In this document: positions 51,701 to 58,839 of the stretch, piece by piece
Layout: the number at the start of each line of letters is the position of its first letter
How positions within the stretch are numbered: position 1 is the first letter of the stretch
Assembly (NCBI GenBank): GCA_035634255.1
Contig: DASQDI010000140.1
Coordinates: 23,356 to 87,355, forward strand
Origin: DATLMR01 sp035634255
GTDB taxonomy: Bacteria > Acidobacteriota > Blastocatellia > UBA7656
DNA: 64,000 nt
Direction of reading: 5' to 3'
The notes under the pieces: model-generated
The model's input: the letters and a program-made list of their open reading frames with translations, nothing else
Told to the model about the DNA's origin: nothing
Databases searched by the model: none
Position numbers and translations under genes: made by a program

Positions 51701-52477
51701 GGTCAACAGGGCCAGCAGCAGGGGCAACAACAAGGTCAGCAACAGGGCCAGCAGGGTCAGCAAGGCCAGCAAGGCCAGCAGGCGCGAAACGGAAGACAGC
51801 AGGGACAACAGCAAGGCCAGCAGGGTCAACAGGGTCGCCAGGAGGGGCGACAGGGTCAGCAGGGAGGACAGCAGCAAGGGCAACAACAGGGACAGCAGAG
51901 TCAGCAGGGTCAGCAGCAGGGACAACAAGGACAACAGGGGCAACAGGGGCAACAGGGCCAACAAGGCCAGCAGTCCGGCGGGCAGCAATCGGGAGGGCAA
52001 CAGGCCGGAGGCCAGCAGGTGGGCGGCCAGTCTCAGCAGGGGCGCAGCCAGTCGTCGAGCCAGCAGGGCGGCCAGTTCACTCAGGATTCGCAAATGCCTT
52101 CGGGCGGGGGCGGACCTCCCGGCAGCTCTCGCCAGCTTCAGAGCGAGATAAGGGAGAGGATCGCCGAGGCCGAAGAACTCCGCAAAGCTCTCGGCGGCAA
52201 CAAAGACCTCGCCCGCGAACTGGGTAAGGCCATTGAGCAGCTCCGCCGCTTCGACCCGAACGTCTTCGCCGACCCGACTCAGCTCGCCCTGCTCAAGAGC
52301 GAAGTGATCGACCCGCTCAGGCAGCTTGAGCTTGAGCTTGCGCGCAGGCTTCAGGCGAAGCTGGGCAACGGCGGCCCCGGAGCTTTGGGAGACGGGGACG
52401 CGCCCGACCGCTATCGCAAGATGATAGAAGATTACTATCGCAGGTTATCCATGCGCGCGCCCGGCACGCAGCGCTAG
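48704..52477 (+). CDS. DUF4175-type membrane protein with Gln/Gly low-complexity region
   Basis: The 1257-residue product has two N-terminal helices ('VLFGVLITVAVAALSLMLAAF', 'VLPLVMALAAATLFIL') and a third at about 158-175. Large Ig-like beta domains follow at about 200-500 ('EDGPPTVTIDKPG', 'ISYYAKARDNGANGG'). The rest is a long Glu/Gln/Arg-rich coiled coil. Residues about 990-1125 are a QQG-type repeat encoded by an imperfect tandem DNA repeat. DUF4175 proteins lie beside MoxR-VWA genes. GGGAGG precedes ATG, and an extended -10-like TGTATACT near 48652-48660 may give an internal promoter. A scaffolding or tethering role is inferred. Confidence 0.82.
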   Translation: MSPQQRSLVDLIEQVRTRIKARRVLFGVLITVAVAALSLMLAAFVVEQSGRRDWVINSMRVLPLVMALAAATLFILRPLRAKIPDEQIARLIEERCALSDRLVTAVEFSEEAAPHKANHAGPQASPAIIDRLIRDAGERCTTLNVDSVVDPRQAIVYGAGAGMILTALLGMFFISSSPLSDGLSALYDPFGNSVSANSMFINVAPGTARVPRGSDQKIKATLNGFNADQAQVFIRKMGTDGWLGQAMEPAKRYDEFQHIIFNFQDTITYYVESNGVRSPEFTLEVADLPYVKQIDLVLNFPSYTRMASKKIEDTGEVAALKGTEVEVLAQLSGKASSARIIMSDGTKIDMALTSEGLYAGRFQVNQDGTYRIEITSLDGEKYNGSSEHDITVLEDGPPTVTIDKPGRDMKVTSIQEVFAQARAEDDFGVGSIELFFSVNGGEEQRVKLQDLKSDSPRALSGAHTFFLEEHGLQPGDFISYYAKARDNGANGGQESTSDIYFMEVRPFDRTFRQAQQQGGGEGEQDSNALTRRQREIIAATFRIQRELPGYTPEEKQENFSAVTLSQEKLKADADALAERIKRRMGNQLGSNSEFSKLVEYITQASKEMEAATNELRGSKTKEALPPEQRSLQQLLRAEAIFREIQVAQGGGQGSGESQENQELADLFELQLDKMKNQYETVQREQQAKKDQEQDEIARKLQELARRQQQQLEQRARAQQQQQGGGGGGGQRQQQELIDETRKMARELERLSRERRDPKAAETARQLQQAADDMQRAQASSSSSNSQESISQSLKALEKLEQARRQLDSSKQSGGQQSAQQLRRRAEDALGRQKEIAKKVDELAKAEESGKSGAQGEEKKQQLAERKQALAEQMSGLEKDIDQAARGTGQGQQQAGDKLREAAGAIRRNRIPDRIRQNNQLIESGYLDQASERERIISSNIEDVVKSLQAAENGAGQKSASESLEQSLNRARELADNLDSLRRKLEAENGQQQGQQQGQQGQQGQQQGQQQGQQQGQQGQQGQQGQQARNGRQQGQQQGQQGQQGRQEGRQGQQGGQQQGQQQGQQSQQGQQQGQQGQQGQQGQQGQQGQQSGGQQSGGQQAGGQQVGGQSQQGRSQSSSQQGGQFTQDSQMPSGGGGPPGSSRQLQSEIRERIAEAEELRKALGGNKDLARELGKAIEQLRRFDPNVFADPTQLALLKSEVIDPLRQLELELARRLQAKLGNGGPGALGDGDAPDRYRKMIEDYYRRLSMRAPGTQR
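51670..52075 (+). repeat. In-frame CAR-CAR-GGN tandem repeat (Gln/Gln/Gly)
   Basis: About 400 bp of imperfect 9- or 12-base units such as CAGCAAGGC encode QQG/QQQG repeats, with scattered R, N, S and E. The unit keeps codon frame throughout, with synonymous variation (CAA/CAG, GGC/GGT/GGA/GGG), so it has been maintained by selection at the protein level and is prone to length change. Confidence 0.85.
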
Positions 52478-52510
52478 CCGGAGAGACGCCATCTGAACGA
52501 GGGAAGATTT

Positions 52511-53710
52511 ATGGAGAGAAGAGAGAGAATTCATACGCTTTTAGCAGAGCGGGTCAGGCAAGGCTACAAGAGAGCCGTTTCAGACCGGCGCGGGCCGTGG
52601 ATCAGATTCATCGCGGCGAATCTGGTCCTCGTCTTCATCATCAGCGCGGGCGCGAGCGAGATAGCCCAGGCGTCGAAAGACCACAAGAATTTCGCGGCCC
52701 TCAGCGTCCGGCTGTCGGAGCAGGCCGGCCACTTCGACTCCGACAACCTCATCTCGAACGAGACATCTTACCTGCACGTGCTCGGGAAGCTGCGGGAGAT
52801 GGACGTGCGCGGAGGGGTTTACATCGGGGTCGGCCCGGACCAGAACTTCTCCTACATCGCGAAGATTCGGCCCCGGATGGCGATAATCATCGACATCCGG
52901 CGCGACAACCTGCTCCACCACCTGCTCTTCAAGACCCTCTTCGAGAACTCGCGCAACCGCATCGAGTACCTCTGCAACTTCTTCGGCAAGCCGCTCCCCC
53001 GCAGCAAGGGGTGGGAGCAGGCGACGGCCAAAGAACTCGTCGATTACATAGACAAGACGCCTTCGGACCCGAAGCTCTTCGCGAAGAATTCGAGCAGGAT
53101 TCTCAAGGGCGCGCAGAAGTTCGGCATCATGCTCTCCGCCTCCGACCTCGACACGATAGCCCGGATACACAAGGCTTTCTACACGGCCGGGCTGGACATC
53201 CGCTACTCAAGCCATAACAGGCCGCCGCGCTCGATCTACCCGACGTACCGCGACCTGCTGCTTGAGCGCGACCTGTCGGACAACATGAACAACTACCTCA
53301 ACTCGGAGGACGATTTCCAGTTCATCAGGAAGCTCCAGCAGCAGGACCTGATCGTCCCCGCGGTCGGGGACCTCGCGGGGCCGCTGGCGCTCAAGGCCAT
53401 CGGGAGATACGTCGCTGAGATGAAGGAGCGAGTCTCGGCCTTTTACGTCTCCAACGTCGAGTTTTACCTGCACCGGCAGGGGACTTTCGAGAGGTACGTG
53501 GAGAACCTCAAGTCCTTGCCGATTGACAACCGCAGCATGATCATCCGGAGCTACTTCAACTACTACGCGCCCCCGCACAGGCAGGCGGAAGGCAACCACT
53601 TCAGCACGCAGCTTCTGCAAAGGATCGAGGACCTCGTCAGGCAGTGCCAGGCCGGCGAGTGCGAGACCTACGACGACGTGGTGAATAAAAACTCGATACT
53701 GTTGAGATGA
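52511..53710 (+). CDS. LIC_10091-like protein (methyltransferase-fold), membrane-anchored
   Basis: The 399-residue product has one N-terminal helix ('FIAANLVLVFIISAGASEIA'). The signature of LIC_10091-type proteins follows: 'ISNETSYLHVLGKL', 'GGVYIGVGPDQNFSYIAKIRPRMAIIIDIRRDN' (in two adjoining stretches) and 'HLLFKTLFE'. This resembles a Rossmann-like methyltransferase fold without obvious AdoMet catalytic residues. A second helical half continues to 'ECETYDDVVNKNSILLR'. It is 33 bp after DUF4175, and its stop is 9 bp before the zinc-ribbon gene. I do not know its biochemical role. Its place at the end of a MoxR-VWA operon is the best clue. Confidence 0.7.
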   Translation: MERRERIHTLLAERVRQGYKRAVSDRRGPWIRFIAANLVLVFIISAGASEIAQASKDHKNFAALSVRLSEQAGHFDSDNLISNETSYLHVLGKLREMDVRGGVYIGVGPDQNFSYIAKIRPRMAIIIDIRRDNLLHHLLFKTLFENSRNRIEYLCNFFGKPLPRSKGWEQATAKELVDYIDKTPSDPKLFAKNSSRILKGAQKFGIMLSASDLDTIARIHKAFYTAGLDIRYSSHNRPPRSIYPTYRDLLLERDLSDNMNNYLNSEDDFQFIRKLQQQDLIVPAVGDLAGPLALKAIGRYVAEMKERVSAFYVSNVEFYLHRQGTFERYVENLKSLPIDNRSMIIRSYFNYYAPPHRQAEGNHFSTQLLQRIEDLVRQCQAGECETYDDVVNKNSILLR

Positions 53711-53719
53711 ACGGGCCGC

Positions 53720-53893
53720 ATGCACACCGTCAGGGGTGAAGTCATCAAGATGATTCACGGCGAACTCCCCGCCGTCCGCTGGACCTGCGGCGGCTGCGGG
53801 GAGGACGCCTGCACGATCTTCGAGCCGGAGCTTGAGCAAAAAGAGATAGAGTGTGAGGGGTGCGGCTCCGCGAATCTGGTGGCGAAGGGTTAG
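53720..53893 (+). CDS. 57-residue zinc-ribbon protein
   Basis: This small gene starts at ATG 53720, 9 bp after the previous stop, and ends at TAG 53891-53893. The product has five cysteines: Cys23-x2-Cys26, Cys31, and Cys46-x2-Cys49 ('CGGCG' and 'CEGCG'), a rubredoxin/zinc-ribbon-like arrangement with the two CxxC knuckles about 20 residues apart. It is preceded by a mixed basic/acidic segment 'RGEVIKMIHGELPAVRW'. It is the last gene of the MoxR-type run and may act as a small protein- or RNA-binding partner. No family is recognised. Confidence 0.7.
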   Translation: MHTVRGEVIKMIHGELPAVRWTCGGCGEDACTIFEPELEQKEIECEGCGSANLVAKG

Positions 53894-53935
53894 AGGAGGT
53901 TTCGGAGAAGTTCCGGGAAAGATTCGAACCCCGCC

Positions 53936-54517
53936 CTACATCTTTTTATAATAAGCCTCGCCCGCGCAGGCGCGACACAGAGTCCGCCCTTCTCTGATCA
54001 CTTCGCGGCGGTCATTGATCCCCTCTTCACACTCTTCGCAAAGTATCCTCGACACGGGGCGGCCCGGCTGGTCCTGGGCTGGGACCTCGACCATGACCCG
54101 CTCCGTCTTGAACAGGTCGTCGTCCGGCAGCATCTTGTAGGCTTTCAACTGCCGCTCGTACCTGTTGTCGATCTCGGGGAAGGCACGGTCCGCGGCCTCT
54201 CGCGAAGAGTCGAGGGCGACGATTCGGACGGCCTCCCCCGTCCGGGTGTTGAAGAAGGTCGCGGCGAGCTTGCCATAGTCGTAGTATTTCAACGTCCGCT
54301 TCCCGAGCCTGCACCCCGTGACGGTGTTGATCGCGTCGGCCGCGCAGCGGTCTATCTCCACGAAGACGATTATGCTCTTGCGGTCCGCGCCGCGCGGCTC
54401 TTCGATGCCGATGGCGCGGCAGCCGAGCAGGGCCATCCTGACGCCGAGCACCTGCCCCGCGCACATATGCCCGTGTGATTGTTCCGCCCGAACCAGCAGT
54501 TCTTCGAGTGTCTCCAT
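53936..54517 (-). CDS. FmdE-family protein with C-terminal zinc finger
   Basis: ATG 54517, 20 bp after the SDR stop, gives 193 residues; an in-frame TTG at 54547 overlaps the SDR end. The FmdE domain shows 'SHGHMCAGQVLGVRMA' and 'EIDRCAADAINTVTGCRLGKRTL' in two parts. The C-terminal segment 'CEECEEGINDRREV...CRACAGE' is a four-Cys zinc ribbon. FmdE was named after a methanogen formylmethanofuran dehydrogenase subunit, but in bacteria the family occurs with molybdenum- and other metal-related proteins. The local partner is unclear. It is co-directional with the SDR gene. Confidence 0.82.
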   Translation of the reverse strand: METLEELLVRAEQSHGHMCAGQVLGVRMALLGCRAIGIEEPRGADRKSIIVFVEIDRCAADAINTVTGCRLGKRTLKYYDYGKLAATFFNTRTGEAVRIVALDSSREAADRAFPEIDNRYERQLKAYKMLPDDDLFKTERVMVEVPAQDQPGRPVSRILCEECEEGINDRREVIREGRTLCRACAGEAYYKKM

Positions 54518-54537
54518 CGCTTCTTTCGCTTCTTTAC

Positions 54538-55299
54538 CTACCCGCAAAGGACCGCGCCGCCGTTGACGTTGAGCACTTCTCCGTTCACGAACGAGGCGAG
54601 GTCGGAGGCGAGGAACAGGACCGGCCCGGCGATCTCTTCGGGGGCGGCGACCCGGCCCATCGGTATCACCTCTCGAATCCTCCGCCTCTGCTTCGGGTCG
54701 TCGAGCGCGCAGGCGGTCATGTCAGTGGCGACCCATCCCGGCGCGACGCAGTTTACCGTGACGCCGTGCGGGGCGAGCTCGGCGGCGAGCGACTTCGTCA
54801 TCGAGATGATCGCGCCCTTGGTCGCCGCGTAGTGAGAATGAAAAGCCTCCCCCCTCTGGCCCGCGGTCGAGGAGATGAGGATCATCGTCCCGCGCTTCTG
54901 CCGGATCATCACTTCTGACGCGCGGTGACAGCAGGCGTACACCGACTTCAGGTTGACCCTTATCGTCTCGTCCCAGTCACCCTCCGACATGGAGTCGATG
55001 GCGGCCCGCTTCCAAATCCCGGCGTTCGCGACCAATATGTCGAGCGAGCCGAACCGCTCAACGGTCTTCTGGATCATCTCGCCGGCGGGGCCGGGCCGCG
55101 AAACGTCCGCGCGGATCAGGAGCACTTCCGCGCCGAGCTTCCTGCACCGCTCGGCGACGACGCCCGCCGCCGCTCTGTCGCGGTTGTAGTTGATGACGAG
55201 GCCGCGAATCCCCGCCTCGGCGAACCTCACGGCGGTCGCCGCCCCTATGCCGCGCGACGCGCCCGTGATGATTGCTGTCTTACCGGTCAGGTGAATCAT
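54538..55299 (-). CDS. Short-chain dehydrogenase/reductase (FabG-like)
   Basis: The 253-residue oxidoreductase has the NAD(P) motif 'TGASRGIG' (about 14-21), 'NAGIW', catalytic Ser in 'LISSTAG', and the YxxxK pair in 'HYAATKGAI'. The C-terminal 'FLASDLASFVNGEVLNVNGG' is the standard FabG-type ending. Length and motifs are complete. It probably reduces a 3-oxoacyl or other carbonyl substrate; which one cannot be told from sequence. It is followed 20 bp later by the FmdE-like gene and preceded by the MFS gene on the same strand. Confidence 0.92.
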   Translation of the reverse strand: MIHLTGKTAIITGASRGIGAATAVRFAEAGIRGLVINYNRDRAAAGVVAERCRKLGAEVLLIRADVSRPGPAGEMIQKTVERFGSLDILVANAGIWKRAAIDSMSEGDWDETIRVNLKSVYACCHRASEVMIRQKRGTMILISSTAGQRGEAFHSHYAATKGAIISMTKSLAAELAPHGVTVNCVAPGWVATDMTACALDDPKQRRRIREVIPMGRVAAPEEIAGPVLFLASDLASFVNGEVLNVNGGAVLCG

Positions 55300-55341
55300 C
55301 TTATCCGATCCCGATAACTCCGGACGAACCCCGGCCCGCGA

Positions 55342-56550
55342 TCAATCGCCCGAGGCGTGCGCCGACGCGAGGTCCGGTTCAAGGACAGCCCGCGGCTTGT
55401 GATCGTCGCGGGGCAGGAGGTAGGCGAGAAGCGCGCTCACCATCGTCGCCGCCGAAGCGAGCACGAGCACGGTCCTGAATCCGTAAACCGGCACGAGCGA
55501 ATCGAGCGCGGGAGGGGCCAGAGCCCCCACGCCCCATGCCGCGCCCATCATCAGAGCGGAGACGGTGCTGGTCTGCCCCGGCACGAGCTCCTGCGCCATC
55601 GCCACGATGACCGGCAACGTCGACAACAGGGCGAAGCCCCCGAGCCCGAGCAGTATTATGCTCGGAGGCCCCGAGGTCAGAAACGCCGCGATCAGCAGGG
55701 GGCCGGCGAGCAGCCCGGAATAGAGGGTGACCGCGCGCCCCGAGACCCGCTCGGCCATAAAACCTCCGGCGAGGCCTCCGATGCCCCCGAGCAGGAGGTA
55801 GACCGTGAGCACGCCGCCGATCCCGGTCACTTCGAAGCCGCGCTCCTTCAAAAGAAAGGGCAGGTAATTGTTGGTCGTCATCTGCAAGCCCGAGCGCAGC
55901 ACCGTGATGAGGTAGAGCAGCAGCAGAGGCTTCCACGCCGCGCGCAGGGCCGAAAGCAACTGCCACTTGATTTGCGACCTGCCCGGCCGCGCGGGCGCTT
56001 CCAGAGGAGGGCAGACGCGGTAAAGGACCGCGGACATCAAAAGCCCGAGCCCGAATATGTACCACGTCCTGTCGAGGCCGAAAGCGTTGATCAGCAGGGC
56101 GATTGCGAGCGGGCCGGCCGCGAAGCCCAGAGTGCCCGACGCGGAGAAGACCGCCATCCCCACCCTGCGCCGCTCCCCCGAGGCCGCTGAAGCCATCGCC
56201 GCCGCCTGCGGGTGGAACGAGCCGATCCCAACCCCTCCCGCGATGAGCAGCAGCACGAGTGCCGAGTAGCTCGGCGCGAGCCCGATCAGGGAGACGAAGA
56301 CCGCCGTTATGGTCGGGCTGAAGACCGCGAAGAAGCGGCGGGCGTACCTGTCAGAGATGAGGCCGTAGACCGGCTGCATCAGAGAAGACGAGATCGCGTA
56401 GAGGGGGGCGAGCCAGAACACCTGCGAGATGGTCAGGCCCAGCTTCGCCTGTAAGAGGGGGAGCAGGGGGTAGATGACGCTCGAATAGGAATCGCTGACG
56501 AAATGTCCGGCGCACAACGCGGCGAAAGTCAGCTTTTCCTTTCTGATCAT
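55342..56550 (-). CDS. MFS exporter, fosmidomycin-resistance (Fsr)-like
   Basis: The 402-residue protein has twelve predicted helices and major-facilitator signatures 'GLISDRYARRFFAVFSPT' and 'GVGIGSFHPQAAAMAS'. This 'GSFHP' form is characteristic of the fosmidomycin-resistance branch. 'HFVSDSYSSVIYPLLPLL' is the opening helix. These exporters remove small phosphonate or other drugs, but the native substrate here is unknown. It sits 42 bp upstream of the SDR gene and 37 bp downstream of the C26-type gene, so a minus-strand operon is likely. Confidence 0.87.
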   Translation of the reverse strand: MIRKEKLTFAALCAGHFVSDSYSSVIYPLLPLLQAKLGLTISQVFWLAPLYAISSSLMQPVYGLISDRYARRFFAVFSPTITAVFVSLIGLAPSYSALVLLLIAGGVGIGSFHPQAAAMASAASGERRRVGMAVFSASGTLGFAAGPLAIALLINAFGLDRTWYIFGLGLLMSAVLYRVCPPLEAPARPGRSQIKWQLLSALRAAWKPLLLLYLITVLRSGLQMTTNNYLPFLLKERGFEVTGIGGVLTVYLLLGGIGGLAGGFMAERVSGRAVTLYSGLLAGPLLIAAFLTSGPPSIILLGLGGFALLSTLPVIVAMAQELVPGQTSTVSALMMGAAWGVGALAPPALDSLVPVYGFRTVLVLASAATMVSALLAYLLPRDDHKPRAVLEPDLASAHASGD

Positions 56551-56587
56551 AGCTCGACCGGGGCGGCCCGAACGGGCGGTGAGCCGT

Positions 56588-57352
56588 TCATCGCTCGGCG
56601 TTCACCGCCCGGCCCATTCGTTCAAGTTTTCTCTCTCTCGCCACCGCCAGGAAGTGGTTGAAAATGGCTTTCGACAGGCTGTCATTCTCCCACCCGACTT
56701 CGGGGTGCCATTGCACTCCCAGGACGAACTGGCCCGGCCGCGTGTTCACCACAGCCTCGATCACCCCGTCGGCGGCCCAGGCGATGGGCTCAAGGTCGCG
56801 CCCGACGATGTCTATCGCCTGATGGTGATGGCTGTTGGTGGCCGTCTGCGTGGAGCCCGCGAGCCTCGCGAGCAGGGAGTCTTCCGTTATGTTGATCGAG
56901 TGAGACCGCCGCCAGAAGACTTCGCCCTGCATGTGCTTGAGCGCGCCTTTGACCTCCGAGGGTATGTCCTGAATGAGCGTGCCGCCGCGGAAGACGTTCA
57001 GAGACTGAATGCCGTAACAGATCGCGAGCACGGGGAGCCGCCTCGCCTCGGCCGCCGCGAGCAGCATCGCGTCCGTCTCGTCTCGGCGCGGGACGACGGG
57101 GCCGAGCCCCGCGTGCGGCTCATGCCCATAGCGCAGGGGGTCGACATCGTTGACCGCGCCCGAAAGGCAGATCGCGTCGATCTGGTCCATTATCGTGTCG
57201 ATGTAGGCGTTCTCCGGAATCAGGGGGATCAGCAGGGGCGTGCCGCCCGCCGCGTATATCGCTTCCGGATACGTCTCCCGCAACTCGTAGTAGTTGGTCT
57301 GCCAGTTAAAACGGCATGGGATTCCAACTATCGGTCTGTAAATCTCGCTCAA
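56588..57352 (-). CDS. Peptidase C26 / gamma-glutamyl hydrolase-type protein (PuuD-like)
   Basis: TTG 57352 is the start, with GAGGAG upstream. The 254-residue class I amidotransferase-fold enzyme has the nucleophile Cys in 'LAICYGIQSLNVF', His/Glu in 'GVQWHPEVG', and an early 'IPLIPENAYIDTIMDQIDAICLSGA' segment. The family includes PuuD, which cleaves gamma-glutamyl-GABA, and other gamma-Glu hydrolases. No putrescine-utilisation gene is adjacent, so its substrate is open. It is first of the minus-strand group and has a hairpin in its leader (57380-57407). Confidence 0.87.
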   Translation of the reverse strand: MSEIYRPIVGIPCRFNWQTNYYELRETYPEAIYAAGGTPLLIPLIPENAYIDTIMDQIDAICLSGAVNDVDPLRYGHEPHAGLGPVVPRRDETDAMLLAAAEARRLPVLAICYGIQSLNVFRGGTLIQDIPSEVKGALKHMQGEVFWRRSHSINITEDSLLARLAGSTQTATNSHHHQAIDIVGRDLEPIAWAADGVIEAVVNTRPGQFVLGVQWHPEVGWENDSLSKAIFNHFLAVARERKLERMGRAVNAER

Positions 57353-57379
57353 CTCGAATCTCCTCGAAATAAAAGATAG

Positions 57380-57407
57380 CCGCAGGGGTTTGTTCAGACT
57401 CCTGCGG
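57380..57407 (-). promoter_or_regulatory. Hairpin in the leader of the C26-type gene
   Basis: CCGCAGG (57380-57386) pairs with CCTGCGG (57401-57407). Read on the minus strand, the hairpin is followed by CTATCTTTTATTTCG and then the GAGGAG site before TTG 57352. It may be an attenuator, or simply a stop for transcripts entering from the other side. Confidence 0.4.
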
Positions 57408-57584
57408 CGTTTCCTGTTCAGTTTCCTGACTCCTTAGAATAGAGCCCGGACGGAGGGCTTGTCAACGCGGGGAGGCGATTAAGCCCCGCCTGTTCGATCC
57501 GGCCGGAGGGACCTACATTCAGTTTGACTCGCGCACGGGGCGCGTGTTAGCTTGCTGGTTCGTTCAATTGGTTTCGTCTTACAT

Positions 57585-57775
57585 AAGTTCGGGTGCCCCG
57601 GACATGCCGGGGAGAATAGGGAAGCGGGTGAGATTCCCGCACGGTCCCGCCACTGTGATGCTTCTCAGTAGCCGATGAATCTGCCACTGACTTACGGGTC
57701 GGGAAGGCCCTCGGCGAACGGGGCGGTCGAGTTACAACCGGCCGCAAGAAGCTAAGTCAGGAGACCTGCCCGTAG
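57585..57775 (+). promoter_or_regulatory. Cobalamin (B12) riboswitch upstream of btuF
   Basis: The element shows the usual core: 'GGGTGCCCCGG', 'GGGAAGCGGGTGAGATTCCCG' (in neighbouring segments at 57615-57640), 'GGTCCCGCCACTGT' (about 57643-57656), and the B12 box AAGTCAGGAGACCTGCC at 57754-57770. It should sense adenosyl- or methylcobalamin and shut down the btuFCD genes when B12 is plentiful. The decision region follows at 57818-57876. Confidence 0.93.
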
Positions 57776-57817
57776 ACTTTGCGAGCCGATTGCCCTTCGC
57801 GTGAGAGGGCAAGGCGC

Positions 57818-57876
57818 GCGGGAGCCCATACGTAAGCTCCTGCTCGGTCCCTGCGCGAAGAGGATCGGCAGGAGCT
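57818..57876 (+). promoter_or_regulatory. Expression platform: two competing hairpins over the btuF start
   Basis: Hairpin A pairs AGCTCCTGC (57835-57843) with GCAGGAGCT (57868-57876), extended by CGGTCC/GGATCG with one bulged T. It buries the GGAG (57871-57874) ribosome-binding site and is followed by TTGCTTTTGC. Hairpin B pairs GCGGGAGC (57818-57825) with GCTCCTGC (57836-57843) and would free the site. The two are mutually exclusive, so the aptamer can switch between them. Confidence 0.65.
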
Positions 57877-58818
57877 TTGCTTTTGCTAAGAAAACCCTCT
57901 AAAAAGCGGGGCGGAGACGGGCGGCCGAAGGTATTTTCAAGGCCGCGTTTGCTCGCCATTCTCGTCGTTACTCTCCCCGGCCTTCTCCTCTCATCCGCCT
58001 CCTGCTCCGCCGCGCGCGAACCGGGCCCCGAGTCGCGCACGGTTGTCGATGAGCTCGGCCGCAGTGTGAAGGTCAGTACCTCGCCTTCGCGGATCGTCTC
58101 CCTCGCGCCGTCCGTCACCGAGACTCTCTTCGCCCTCGGGCTCGGAGACCGAATCGCGGGCGTGACCTCGTACTGCGATTACCCGCCCGAGACGGCGTCC
58201 AAAGAGAAGGTCGGCGACACGCAGCGCCCGAGCATCGAAAAGATCGTCGCCCTGAAGCCCGACCTCGTCATCATCGTGACCGCCAGCCAGCTTGAGCAAT
58301 TCGTGACGCGGCTCGACGAGCTCGGAATCCCCGTCTACGTGAGCAACCCGAGCACGGTCGAAGGCGTTCTCGGGTCCGTCGAGCGGCTCGGCGAGCTTAC
58401 GGGGACGGGCGAGCGGGCGAGCGAACTATCGTCGAGCCTGCGCGCGCGCATCGAGGCCGTCCGCGCCCGAGTCGGTGACGGCCCCCGGCCGAGAGTCCTC
58501 CTGATCCTCGGCAACGAGCCCCTCATCACGGTCGGCGGGACGAACTTCATCAACGACCTGATCGACCGCGCGGGGGGCCGCTCTATCTCGGCGGACGAGA
58601 AAAACGATTACCCGCATTACAGCCTGGAATCCGCCGTCGCGAAGCAGCCGGAGGTGATCTTCCTTCAGTCGGGCGAGCCTGACCTGCCGGAACGATTGAA
58701 GCAGACCCCCGCGGCGCGCGGCGGGAGGGTTTACCGGCTGGATTCCGACCTCCTGCTCCGCCCCGGCCCGAGGATCGTGGACGGGTTGGAGCAGATGGCG
58801 TCGAAGATTCATCCCTGA
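57877..58818 (+). CDS. btuF: Cobalamin ABC-transporter substrate-binding protein
   Basis: The start is TTG 57877 or, better spaced from GGAG, TTG 57883. The 313-residue product has a hydrophobic N-terminal segment ending in a Cys ('SSASC'), so a lipoprotein is likely. The mature part is a BtuF/FepB-type clamshell with 'RIVSLAPSVTETLFALGLGDRI', 'GVTSYCDYPPE', 'KPDLVIIVTAS' and 'GTNFINDLIDRAGG'. It binds vitamin B12 in the periplasm and passes it to BtuCD. The B12 riboswitch upstream, and btuC and btuD downstream, confirm the substrate. There is a 21-bp gap to btuC. Confidence 0.92.
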   Translation: MLLLRKPSKKRGGDGRPKVFSRPRLLAILVVTLPGLLLSSASCSAAREPGPESRTVVDELGRSVKVSTSPSRIVSLAPSVTETLFALGLGDRIAGVTSYCDYPPETASKEKVGDTQRPSIEKIVALKPDLVIIVTASQLEQFVTRLDELGIPVYVSNPSTVEGVLGSVERLGELTGTGERASELSSSLRARIEAVRARVGDGPRPRVLLILGNEPLITVGGTNFINDLIDRAGGRSISADEKNDYPHYSLESAVAKQPEVIFLQSGEPDLPERLKQTPAARGGRVYRLDSDLLLRPGPRIVDGLEQMASKIHP

Positions 58819-58839
58819 AATCTCGCGCGGGAAAAGCGT

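Noticed and set aside
51670..52075. Possible CRISPR-like array
   Set aside because: Units are 9-12 bp, keep codon frame and encode Gln/Gly; no spacers and no cas genes are present.
53925..53950. T-arm-like GATTCGAACCCC on the plus strand
   Set aside because: No acceptor or anticodon stem can be paired around it, so it is not a tRNA gene.
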